Virus record (IMG/VR): IMGVR_UViG_3300034198_008680
Span: 1-39,632 of that record
Source: a virus
Reading direction: 5' to 3' (one strand)
DNA: 39,632 nucleotides
This document shows positions 1 through 5,508 of this stretch, piece by piece. Under the pieces are notes generated by a model. The model was given only the letters and a program-made list of their open reading frames with translations, was not told where the DNA came from and made no database searches. A program made the position numbers and the translations under genes. Positions within the stretch are counted from its first letter, which is position 1. Each line of letters begins with the position of its first letter.

Positions 1-2
1 CT

Positions 3-28
3 AAACAAATCAGCACGACCATTGAAAC
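3..28. repeat. 26-bp terminal direct repeat, left copy
   Basis: Positions 3-28 are identical to 39607-39632. The two bases before it (CT at 1-2) do not match the two before the right copy (GC at 39605-39606). Collapsing the copies restores one continuous repressor frame, so the simplest reading is end overlap of a circular or permuted genome, with a small error at the first two bases. An attL/attR core is less likely because the integrase lies almost 4 kb away. Confidence 0.9.
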
Positions 29-356
29 GCGGCGGACGCCGCATATACTCCCCAGTCTCGCCGTTCATTGTGAAGTCCCCCGTATCGCCACCCCAGGCAG
101 TCCCAAGAACGGGAACGTCGCGGGCCATGTCTGAGCGTGCGGGAAACTTGGCAGAAGTGTCAAACGGACGCACTTCCTCAACCGGGGTATTGACTCCAAG
201 AAACTGACGGATCGCGACTCCCTCGGCGTCGCTGATACCTCTCTTCTTATGTATGATTTTGCTCAACTGAGGCGGGGCCAGTTTAAGATGAGCGGCAAGC
301 TCAGCTTGTGTTTTTCCGCGCTCGATTAGCTTTTGAGCGATCCATTTCGGGTCCAT
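3..356 (-). CDS. Phage repressor, N-terminal part (gene split by the window ends)
   Basis: First 118 residues of an S24/LexA-type phage repressor; the rest lies at 39325-39606. An N-terminal helix-turn-helix spans about residues 5-40 (the stretch reading TQAELAAHLKLAPPQLSKI). The linker contains VPVLGTAWGGDTGDF (81-95), where the family places its self-cleavage site; here the dipeptide is Gly-Gly or Trp-Gly rather than the usual Ala-Gly. The frame is open to position 3, and joining through the 26-bp terminal repeat continues it directly into the peptidase domain, giving 211 residues in total. The start is the ATG at 356-354, with only a weak ribosome site. It is divergent from the cro-like gene. 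By family knowledge it is a dimeric DNA-binding protein that maintains lysogeny and may self-cleave under RecA/SOS. Confidence 0.9.
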   Translation of the reverse strand, partial: MDPKWIAQKLIERGKTQAELAAHLKLAPPQLSKIIHKKRGISDAEGVAIRQFLGVNTPVEEVRPFDTSAKFPARSDMARDVPVLGTAWGGDTGDFTMNGETGEYMRRPPRFNGRADLF

Positions 357-369
357 ATTCCATGTTGCC

Positions 370-389
370 TTTATCGTCACGACGATAAA
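370..389. promoter_or_regulatory. 20-bp perfect palindrome in the repressor leader
   Basis: TTTATCGTC (370-378), AC, GACGATAAA (381-389): 9-bp arms. A second pair of 9-bp arms, 355-363 and 399-407, surrounds it, and the outer left arm overlaps the repressor start codon. The sequence differs from the TTGCC-type operator. It could bind a different regulator (for example Cro) or fold in the repressor leader RNA near the start codon. Confidence 0.5.
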
Positions 390-405
390 ATTGCCGATAT
401 GGAAT

Positions 406-411
406 ATTGTA
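406..411 (-). promoter_or_regulatory. Putative -10 of the repressor promoter (PRM-like)
   Basis: The minus strand reads TACAAT, 5 of 6 matches to TATAAT. Transcription would start near 399, leaving a leader of about 43 nt before the repressor ATG at 356. No good -35 is seen at normal spacing, as is common for promoters needing activation. Confidence 0.4.
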
Positions 412-422
412 GTTGCCTAGAA

Positions 423-439
423 GTTGCCAGTATGGCAAC
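423..439. promoter_or_regulatory. Repressor operator between repressor and cro (OR-like)
   Basis: GTTGCCAGTATGGCAAC, a 17-bp perfect inverted repeat with 7-bp arms. It matches the TTGCC-N5-GGCAA motif found twice at the leftward promoter. A degraded site, TTGCC followed five bases later by GGAAT, lies at 391-405, and a lone TTGCC half-site at 413-417. The operator overlaps the likely start codon of the cro-like gene. Confidence 0.65.
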
Positions 440-644
440 CTCCAGCAACATGATCCAGCAGACCATAAAAGAACTCACGCCGACCAAGGTCGCAAAGGCC
501 ATGGGAATGCCGACTTCGACCGTATTCCGGTGGATGACGCAGGACAGAATCCCCGGCCGAGGAATGGCGCACAAGTGGCGGCTCGACCAATTTGAGGCGG
601 CTGTGAGGAAACTGCGCCGCTCCTCAAAGCGGGCGAGGGCATAG
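432..644 (+). CDS. Cro-like helix-turn-helix regulator
   Basis: A 70-residue basic protein, the first gene of the rightward early operon and divergent from the repressor, which is the classic cro position. The stretch TPTKVAKAMGMPTSTVFRWM (residues about 17-36) reads as a helix-turn-helix of the YdaS/Cro type. The C-terminus is strongly basic (RKLRRSSKRARA). The frame is open further upstream to 333, but that runs through the palindromes and the repressor start. The ATG at 432 lies inside the operator and the ATG at 450 is an alternative; neither has a clear ribosome site, so a nearly leaderless message is possible. Expected role: represses the repressor promoter during lytic growth (inference from position). 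Confidence 0.7.
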   Translation: MATSSNMIQQTIKELTPTKVAKAMGMPTSTVFRWMTQDRIPGRGMAHKWRLDQFEAAVRKLRRSSKRARA

Positions 645-646
645 CC

Positions 647-970
647 ATGGCCGCTCCCATGACAGACGCAGAGAAGCTGAGAGAACTCATCTGGTGTGCG
701 CGCGTTTTTCGTGATGCGGGCAGCGACGTTCTGAAGATTCGAAATTTCTGGCCGCTTGTAGAAGCCGCCGAGGCCCACCTTTCCACACTGCCGAAGGTCA
801 AGACAGTCGAACGCTGGGCCGTGACGTACTGGTCGCTGACGGATCGCACGACGGTATGCCGTATGTGCGTTGATGAGGATCACGCCAATATCTTGGTCGC
901 ATCGAACGGCTCGACGGCGCGCAAGCACCAGCTTTCGACGCTTGAACACCAAGAAGCCCCGGAGGCGTAA
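647..970 (+). CDS. Hypothetical early protein
   Basis: A 107-residue protein I do not recognise. It starts two bases after the cro-like stop, with GCGAGGGC upstream; an in-frame ATG at 659 is an alternative start. The N-terminal half looks alpha-helical (TDAEKLRELIWCARVFRDAG), and a CRMC pair occurs in the middle. It abuts the GapR-like gene (stop codon then ATG), so the two are probably co-translated. Confidence 0.65.
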   Translation: MAAPMTDAEKLRELIWCARVFRDAGSDVLKIRNFWPLVEAAEAHLSTLPKVKTVERWAVTYWSLTDRTTVCRMCVDEDHANILVASNGSTARKHQLSTLEHQEAPEA

Positions 971-1504
971 ATGGCTCCGCGCAAGGCCCCCAAGATCAAG
1001 ACAGGCGGCGTGATCCAGGCCGCGCACCTCAAGTCGATTGTGGAGCGCATCGAGCGGCTTGTCGAAGAGCGCAAGGGCATTCAGTCCGACATTAAGGACA
1101 TTTTCACCGAGGCAAAGGGCGTCGGCTACGACGTGCCGACCGTCCGCAAGGTGATCGCCTTGCGCGCCATGGACGAAGGCGACCGGGCGGAAATGGAGAC
1201 GCTGGTCGATACCTACATGCACGCGCTTGGAGAGGGCAAAAAAACGGCCGTGGAAGCGATGCAGCAGGGCGCTGGCACCCGAGAGGCCGCCCTGCGCGCA
1301 GGCATCGCAGTGGGCGCCGCATCGCAATTGCGGACAGGTGTTCACGGAATCGAAAACGATGAACATTCAGAAACGCCGGAATTAGACACCCCGGCGGGCG
1401 GCGGCGAGGGCACGGCGGAAAACGAGGCCGCTTCAGCCCCCGTCGCTGCCGAGAATTCCGACAACATGCCGCCTATACCAACGTTTCTAAGGCGCGTCGC
1501 ATGA
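971..1504 (+). CDS. GapR-like (DUF2312) DNA-binding protein with C-terminal extension
   Basis: Residues about 15-88 match the DUF2312/GapR pattern: VERIERLVEERKGIQSDIKD, then a TEAKGVGYDVPTVRKVI stretch, then LRAMDEGDRAEMETLVDTY. Cellular GapR of Alphaproteobacteria is a small (about 90 residue) tetrameric protein that encircles overtwisted DNA ahead of forks and RNA polymerase and stimulates topoisomerases (family knowledge). The phage protein has 177 residues. The extra 85 begin with an Ala-rich helical segment and continue as an acidic Pro/Ala/Glu-rich tail not typical of the family. The context of early replication genes fits a role in phage DNA topology (inference). The ATG follows directly on the previous stop. 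Confidence 0.85.
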   Translation: MAPRKAPKIKTGGVIQAAHLKSIVERIERLVEERKGIQSDIKDIFTEAKGVGYDVPTVRKVIALRAMDEGDRAEMETLVDTYMHALGEGKKTAVEAMQQGAGTREAALRAGIAVGAASQLRTGVHGIENDEHSETPELDTPAGGGEGTAENEAASAPVAAENSDNMPPIPTFLRRVA

Positions 1505-1563
1505 CCGGCCTCTGCCTCTTGGTGGTGTGCTGCGTAGTGCTGATGGTGGAATGCCATGAGTAG
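1501..1563 (+). CDS. 20-residue hydrophobic Cys-rich peptide
   Basis: Tiny ORF encoding MTGLCLLVVCCVVLMVECHE. Its ATG overlaps the stop of the GapR-like gene (ATGA), and its own end overlaps the methyltransferase start by 8 nt. It has one short hydrophobic segment with four cysteines. It may only couple translation into the methyltransferase gene, or be a genuine membrane micropeptide; sequence alone cannot decide. Confidence 0.4.
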   Translation: MTGLCLLVVCCVVLMVECHE

Positions 1564-2503
1564 GGGTGGCTCGCTTACGCTCGCGGAGAACTGCGGCAAG
1601 CAGGAGTGCGCCAAACTCAAGGTGTTGGACCTCTTCTCAGGCATCGGCGGCTTCAGCCTTGGCCTTGAGCGGACGGGCGGCTTCAAGACCGTCGCCTTCT
1701 GCGAAATCGAGGAGTTTCCCCGCCGCGTGCTGGCGAAGCACTGGCCGGACGTACCCATCCATCGAGACGTGCGGGAGTTGAAGGCGGAACATGTCGGACC
1801 AATCGACGTTATTTGCGGCGGATTTCCCTGCCAGGATATCAGCACGGCTGGCAAAGGCGCGGGGCTCGCAGGTGAACGCAGCGGCCTCTGGCGTGAATAC
1901 GCCCGTCTTGTTGGCGAGATTCGACCCCGATACGTCATCGTGGAGAATGTCGCCGCGCTTCTCGGGCGAGGACTCGGAACCGTTCTCGGGGACTTGGCCG
2001 CGCTCGGGTACGATGCGGAGTGGCATTGCATCCCGGCTTCCGCCGTTGGCGCCCCTCATAGGCGCGATCGGGTCTGGATTATTGCCTGCGCCGGAGGCGA
2101 GCAACACGAAGTCCAAAGCGATGCGATCGGGCGGAAGATCACCGCGCGACTTCATGAAGCCTTGGCCCACGCCAGGAGCGAACGATGCACAGAAGCGCGG
2201 AAAGATCGCGAACGACCCAAGGAACGGACTTCCGGCTGCGGTGCGGTTTTTCCCGACACCGTGTGCGGCGGACAATCGAGACAGGGGCGGACCAACGACA
2301 CCGGCCATCCAACGGCGCGCGGAAATAGGGAAATCAATAGAATTATCCATGACTGTGGATGGTCCTTTGAACCCGACGTGGGTCGAGTGGCTTATGGGGT
2401 TCCCTTTGGAGTGGAGCGCCTTACCGGACTCGGCAATGCCGTCGTCCCGCAAGTTCCCGAAGCGATAGGCCACGCCATCTTGGCAGCGGAGGGCCGCGCA
2501 TGA
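1556..2503 (+). CDS. DNA cytosine-5 methyltransferase
   Basis: Transfers a methyl group from S-adenosylmethionine to carbon 5 of cytosine in a specific DNA site. Length is 315 residues. Motif I DLFSGIGG is at 25-32; motif IV GGFPCQ ends at 93, with Cys92 the catalytic nucleophile; motif VI ENV is at 130-132; motif VIII RDRVWI at 170-175; motif X GLGNAVVPQV at 291-300. The target-recognition segment between 176 and 290 is short and rich in Arg/Glu. There is no restriction partner nearby, so it is probably an orphan enzyme that protects phage DNA or alters expression (inference). From 1791 to 2468 the same DNA also carries a long protein-like +1 frame, described separately. Confidence 0.95.
   Translation: MSRGGSLTLAENCGKQECAKLKVLDLFSGIGGFSLGLERTGGFKTVAFCEIEEFPRRVLAKHWPDVPIHRDVRELKAEHVGPIDVICGGFPCQDISTAGKGAGLAGERSGLWREYARLVGEIRPRYVIVENVAALLGRGLGTVLGDLAALGYDAEWHCIPASAVGAPHRRDRVWIIACAGGEQHEVQSDAIGRKITARLHEALAHARSERCTEARKDRERPKERTSGCGAVFPDTVCGGQSRQGRTNDTGHPTARGNREINRIIHDCGWSFEPDVGRVAYGVPFGVERLTGLGNAVVPQVPEAIGHAILAAEGRA
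1791..2468 (+). CDS. Second protein encoded in another frame inside the methyltransferase gene
   Basis: A 225-residue frame lying wholly within the methyltransferase gene. Unlike a random shadow it reads like a real protein: RFDPDTSSWRMS (43-54), GTWPRSGTMRSG (67-78), PWPTPGANDA (124-133), FFPTPCAADN (153-162) and WVEWLMGFPLEW (197-208), ending in PSSRKFPKR. From memory this set recurs in phage hypothetical proteins found near cytosine methyltransferases; a search must confirm that. The two frames interlock: IRPRYVIVENV of the enzyme is encoded by the same bases as RFDPDTSSWRMS, and LAHARSE by those of PWPTPGANDA. An AAGGCGG-type ribosome site precedes the ATG at 1791. Function unknown; a partner of the methyltransferase is a guess. 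It could also be a conserved but untranslated frame. Confidence 0.6.
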   Translation: MSDQSTLFAADFPARISARLAKARGSQVNAAASGVNTPVLLARFDPDTSSWRMSPRFSGEDSEPFSGTWPRSGTMRSGIASRLPPLAPLIGAIGSGLLPAPEASNTKSKAMRSGGRSPRDFMKPWPTPGANDAQKRGKIANDPRNGLPAAVRFFPTPCAADNRDRGGPTTPAIQRRAEIGKSIELSMTVDGPLNPTWVEWLMGFPLEWSALPDSAMPSSRKFPKR

Positions 2504-2594
2504 CGACGCGCCCGCGCCCATTCCCACATATCGACCACGTTATCGGCGCGAGGCCGTTGCCCGCCGATCTGCGCGCCTCCCCTGGTCAGCGCAG

Positions 2595-2625
2595 GCCCGA
2601 CCGTTTGCTCCCCGCGCGGTCGGGC
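2595..2625 (+). terminator. Possible rho-independent terminator
   Basis: GCCCGACCG (2595-2603) pairs perfectly with CGGTCGGGC (2617-2625) across a 13-nt loop and is followed by ATTCTTTCC, a weak T-rich tail. It may reduce readthrough from the methyltransferase gene into the next part of the early operon. Confidence 0.4.
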
Positions 2626-2670
2626 ATTCTTTCCTCCCGTGGCGTTCTGCTCATCCGTCACGGAACCTGC

Positions 2671-2703
2671 GCCGCTGGTGCTGCCCTCGGGCGCACCAGC
2701 GGC
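2671..2703. repeat. 11-bp perfect inverted repeat (hairpin)
   Basis: GCCGCTGGTGC (2671-2681) and GCACCAGCGGC (2693-2703), with an 11-nt loop containing GCCC and GGGC that could extend the stem. No T-tract follows on plus. It is very stable, but its role is unknown. Confidence 0.5.
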
Positions 2704-2827
2704 GACTTTCTCCAATTCTACGCGGGTGGCCTTCAGCTTGGCGGCCAGACCACTCGCGAGAGTGCCTACAGCTATCCAGTTCGATGGGTTCGTCGGCTTC
2801 CTCATATTCAACAACATGAGGGCATCC

Positions 2828-3223
2828 ATGACCAAGAAGTTGGAGCAGTATTCCAAGGAGTCGGAAATGAACACGCACGCTGAGGCGCGAGCCCTGCTTT
2901 GGGCCGTGGTTCCGTCTCGGATCGAGGACAACCGCAAATCCTGGCTGGCAAGGGCCGCGCGCACGATGGGCTGGGGCGAACGCCGCACCCGCGCGCTGTT
3001 CTACTGCGAGGCGCGTTGCGTAACCGCCGATGAGTGGCGGCAGTTAAACCAGCGTCTAGACCAACTAAAAGCCGCCGAAAGACGGCACGGGGAGAGCTTG
3101 AATGAACTACGCGATGCTTATTCGACTGCGGGGGCTCGCCTGCCTGTGGCTGGCGGAAAGACTGTCTCCGCTGATGACGCGACTGCGCCAACAGGCGGCG
3201 CGCGACTACGGGCGCACGACTAG
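2828..3223 (+). CDS. Hypothetical early protein, likely DNA-binding
   Basis: A 131-residue protein that I place at the ATG at 2828 because GAGGG sits 5 nt upstream. ATGs at 2816 and 2867 are alternatives. The core NRKSWLARAARTMGWGERRTRALFYCEAR, then a DEWRQLNQRLDQLKAAERR stretch, suggests a helix-turn-helix followed by a coiled segment. The C-terminal part is low-complexity. Its last 122 bases are shared, in another frame, with the 58-residue gene at 3102. Function not recognised. Confidence 0.65.
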   Translation: MTKKLEQYSKESEMNTHAEARALLWAVVPSRIEDNRKSWLARAARTMGWGERRTRALFYCEARCVTADEWRQLNQRLDQLKAAERRHGESLNELRDAYSTAGARLPVAGGKTVSADDATAPTGGARLRAHD

Positions 3224-3278
3224 GCCCGCTGGCGACCTGTTCGATCAAGACAATCCAAGCGACTGGGGAGGAAGATGA
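3102..3278 (+). CDS. 58-residue protein nested in the end of the preceding gene
   Basis: The ATG at 3102 has a strong GGGGAGA site 7-8 nt upstream. The product starts hydrophobic and amphipathic (MNYAMLIRLRGLACLWLAER) and ends polar (DLFDQDNPSDWGGR). It overlaps the preceding gene by 122 nt in a different frame, and its stop overlaps the next start (ATGA at 3275). Ribosome site plus coupling make it more convincing than most small ORFs here. It may be membrane-associated; function unknown. Confidence 0.55.
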   Translation: MNYAMLIRLRGLACLWLAERLSPLMTRLRQQAARDYGRTTRPAGDLFDQDNPSDWGGR

Positions 3279-3952
3279 TGCACTTCATGCCGGACAGCGA
3301 CACAGGCCACCTAAGCCTGATGCACACGCGCCTGAAGGCCCTTCACGACTCCATGCGGAGGCGGGGAGCGTCGGAGGCGGCTATCGCGCGACTGCCCAAG
3401 TTGCCGATGCTGGTAAAGCCGATCGATCACGGCCTCGCGCCTGTCGTTCTGGCGACGCCCCGGAACGGCACCGACTACGCGGCGCAGGAACGGCTGCGGA
3501 AGATCCGCGAGCCCGGCTACGTCAAGCCCGTCTACAAGCACAAGGCAAAGGCTGCGGTGAAGCAGTACGCGAGCGTAGGCTATGACTTGGACTGGTATCG
3601 CGGGGACACCTGCCCCGAACAGTTCCGCCGCGCCATACAGATCATCGACATCGTGGCGGTTGCTGCGGGCATCAATCCCTGGCGCGTGCGGAGCAAGAGC
3701 AAACCCGCCGACGTGGTTCCGGTGCGCCAGATCGGCATCAAGCTGGCGCTGGAACTGACGCGGATATCCGCCGCCCGCCTGTCGGCTGCTTTTGAGTCCG
3801 AACATTCGACGATCCGGCACAACCACCGCCGCGCGCGGCTGCTTCTCGATAGCGGCGACGCGCTCGCCACGGACCTGCACGCGAGGGCGCTCGCAGCCTG
3901 TCGTGCCCGGTGGCCGGAATACCAGATCGAACAGCAGAGGGAAGCGGCATGA
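3275..3952 (+). CDS. Protein with DnaA-domain-IV-like helix-turn-helix
   Basis: A 225-residue protein with a GGGGAGG site just upstream; ATG at 3275 or 3278. The region VRQIGIKLALELTRISAARL (about residues 150-169), followed by SAAFESEHSTIRHNHRRARL, resembles domain IV of the initiator DnaA, where an R-Q and an H-S-T-(I/V) signature contact the DnaA box. No AAA+ ATPase domain is present. Phage proteins with only this domain may bind DnaA-box-like sites to control replication or transcription (inference). ATGA overlaps link it to genes on both sides. Confidence 0.7.
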   Translation: MMHFMPDSDTGHLSLMHTRLKALHDSMRRRGASEAAIARLPKLPMLVKPIDHGLAPVVLATPRNGTDYAAQERLRKIREPGYVKPVYKHKAKAAVKQYASVGYDLDWYRGDTCPEQFRRAIQIIDIVAVAAGINPWRVRSKSKPADVVPVRQIGIKLALELTRISAARLSAAFESEHSTIRHNHRRARLLLDSGDALATDLHARALAACRARWPEYQIEQQREAA

Positions 3953-4284
3953 CTCGCATGGAATTCATTACGGCGTTCAACCAGTTGGAGCCCGGCAAGG
4001 GCTTTGCCTACCACGTCGGGAACCTGTGCCGTGACCGTCAGATGGGCAAGGACGGCGCAAACATTTCGACGGTGGCGAACGAGGCCATGCTTTGCCAAGC
4101 GCGCGGGCTGGCGTTCCTCGTGCAGCGCCGCGTCGAGCCCGGCATCGATGCCACCGACAACACCATGCAAGAGCGCTGCGAATACATCATCCGCAAGCGT
4201 GTGTCCGTGGCTGCCGCGCCGCGAACGGTCAACGAGATTCGCGCCGCGATCAAGGCGGCGAGCTTTGAAAGGGAAGCAGCATGA
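3949..4284 (+). CDS. Hypothetical early protein
   Basis: A 111-residue protein; its start overlaps the previous stop (ATGA), which I prefer over an upstream in-frame ATG at 3910. It has a mixed helical composition with no motif I recognise (LEPGKGFAYHVGNLCRDRQM, and INEIR-like VNEIRAAIKAASFE near the end). It precedes and overlaps the SSB-tail protein gene, so a replication-linked accessory role is plausible but unproven. Confidence 0.65.
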   Translation: MTRMEFITAFNQLEPGKGFAYHVGNLCRDRQMGKDGANISTVANEAMLCQARGLAFLVQRRVEPGIDATDNTMQERCEYIIRKRVSVAAAPRTVNEIRAAIKAASFEREAA

Positions 4285-4583
4285 CCGACATCAAGACAAC
4301 CGGCGCTTTGTTCATCACGGACAAGCAAGGCAACGCCAACCGGCCGGACTACAACGGCGACTTCAAGCTGACGCAAGAGTTCCTGGCGGCCCTCGTGGAT
4401 GCGCTAGGCGACCAGCCCGATTGCAAGGTGAAGCTCGCCGGCTGGAAGAAGCAGGGCCAGAAGGGTCCATACCTCAGCCTCAGCATCCAGCCGCCTTTCC
4501 GCAGCGATGGGCAGTCGCGGCCGACCGGAGCGCCGACCAAGCCCACGGGCGGCACCGTGCATTCGGACGAGATTCCGTTTTGA
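4281..4583 (+). CDS. Putative ssDNA-binding-like protein with SSB-type C-terminal tip
   Basis: A 100-residue protein ending HSDEIPF, which closely resembles the acidic DDDIPF tip by which bacterial SSB recruits replication and repair proteins. The N-terminal 70 residues are polar and beta-prone (GALFITDKQGNANRPDYNG, KVKLAGWKKQGQKGPYLSLS), and a Pro/Gly linker separates them from the tip, which is the SSB layout. No OB fold can be assigned by eye. Inference: a phage SSB or an SSB mimic that engages the host replisome. ATGA overlap with the preceding gene. Confidence 0.6.
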   Translation: MTDIKTTGALFITDKQGNANRPDYNGDFKLTQEFLAALVDALGDQPDCKVKLAGWKKQGQKGPYLSLSIQPPFRSDGQSRPTGAPTKPTGGTVHSDEIPF

Positions 4584-4594
4584 GAGGGGATGTC

Positions 4595-5320
4595 ATGACC
4601 TACGAATACCGTGCGCCGATGGGGCGGCCTGTCAGTACCCCGCCGATGGACTTCCGCAGCAACGGTCATTGCGACCATGCCGCGCCGGGCGGCGGTAAGC
4701 CCGTGCGGCGTGATGACGAGACGACGCCGCAATATGCCTCGCGGTGCGCTGCGTGGCGGATGGCAAATGACCCGGAATACGTCGCCCGGTGGCGTGATCG
4801 TTCCGCAATGTCTGCGAAGGTGCGAAAGCGGCGAGTGGAGAGGGTTGCCAGCAAACTCAACAAGACCGAGACGCGGGGAACGTGGATGACTGCCGAGCAA
4901 TGCGCGAAGGCACAGTCCATTAATTTGACGACCGCACACGGACGCGCTCGCAAAGAGGGCTGGGAAGTCAATCGCTCCACGTATCCGTGGATTTTTCTGG
5001 TGCCGCACGCTGCGCCCGCAATCGTGGCACCGGAGCCGCAAGGCGAATGGCTGACGTATCCGCAGCTATGCGAGCGCGTCGGGTATGGCGGGGGGCATCC
5101 CAGCCAGTTCGCACGGAAGACAGTCGAAAGATACGGTTTTGAATATCGGCACTCGGACGATGGGCGAGCTGAGGTATACGTCCCGGCAGACGCGGTGCTG
5201 GCGCAGTGGAAGCCTCGCAAGTTGAGAGGCGGCGGTCAGATGGTATCTGCCGCCGTCATTGCCGAACCGCCTGCACCGCCGACGTTCTGGCAGCGCATCA
5301 AGTCATGGTGCGGGCTATGA
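4595..5320 (+). CDS. Hypothetical protein, probable DNA-binding
   Basis: A 241-residue protein starting at the ATG at 4595 behind GAGGGG. The same frame is open far upstream, but that part is the shadow of two other genes. The N-terminal third is basic (SAKVRKRRVERVASKLNKTE). The middle TAEQCAKAQSINLTTAHGRARKEGW looks like a helix-turn-helix, and a second one may follow at LTYPQLCERVGYGGG. The C-terminus ends in a hydrophobic WQRIKSWCGL. Its stop overlaps the next start. Confidence 0.65.
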   Translation: MTYEYRAPMGRPVSTPPMDFRSNGHCDHAAPGGGKPVRRDDETTPQYASRCAAWRMANDPEYVARWRDRSAMSAKVRKRRVERVASKLNKTETRGTWMTAEQCAKAQSINLTTAHGRARKEGWEVNRSTYPWIFLVPHAAPAIVAPEPQGEWLTYPQLCERVGYGGGHPSQFARKTVERYGFEYRHSDDGRAEVYVPADAVLAQWKPRKLRGGGQMVSAAVIAEPPAPPTFWQRIKSWCGL

Positions 5321-5508
5321 GCGCGCCCTACGGCTGGAACGAATGCCGCATCGACCTGGAGAATGGGGTCAATCCCGACACGGTCGCAGAATGGCTTGGC
5401 GAGCCCGTCGAATACCTTCTTGAGGTCGCTGAAATGCAGGGCTGGCCCATCCGCTGGAGCGGCCAGACGGCGCAGCAGTCCATCGACGCGGGAGAGAGGT
5501 TCCTGTGA
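5317..5508 (+). CDS. Small hypothetical protein
   Basis: A 63-residue acidic protein, ATGA-coupled to the preceding gene. NPDTVAEWLGEPVEYLLEVAEMQGW suggests a compact helical, possibly helix-turn-helix, fold. No family recognised. Confidence 0.6.
   Translation: MSAPYGWNECRIDLENGVNPDTVAEWLGEPVEYLLEVAEMQGWPIRWSGQTAQQSIDAGERFL

Larger units (their letters stand above)
2504..2827. other. 324-base stretch without a clear gene; two strong hairpins
   Basis: Between the methyltransferase and the next convincing gene. A plus-strand ORF (2500-2883) begins with an ATGA overlap and a GGAGGG site, but its translation has the Arg/Gly/Leu-rich look of a shadow. A minus-strand ORF (2392-2988) reads more like protein around residues for SNWIAVGTLASGLAAKLKAT (about 2795-2736) and NVVDMWEWARARR (near 2530), but lacks a ribosome site and opposes the operon. 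Two perfect inverted repeats occupy 2595-2625 and 2671-2703. I leave the coding question open. Confidence 0.4.

Noticed and set aside
4004-4594. Long upstream part of the frame ending at 5320
   Set aside because: The first 197 codons are an Arg/Ala/Ser-rich shadow of the genes at 3949 and 4281; the real start is the ATG at 4595 behind GAGGGG.
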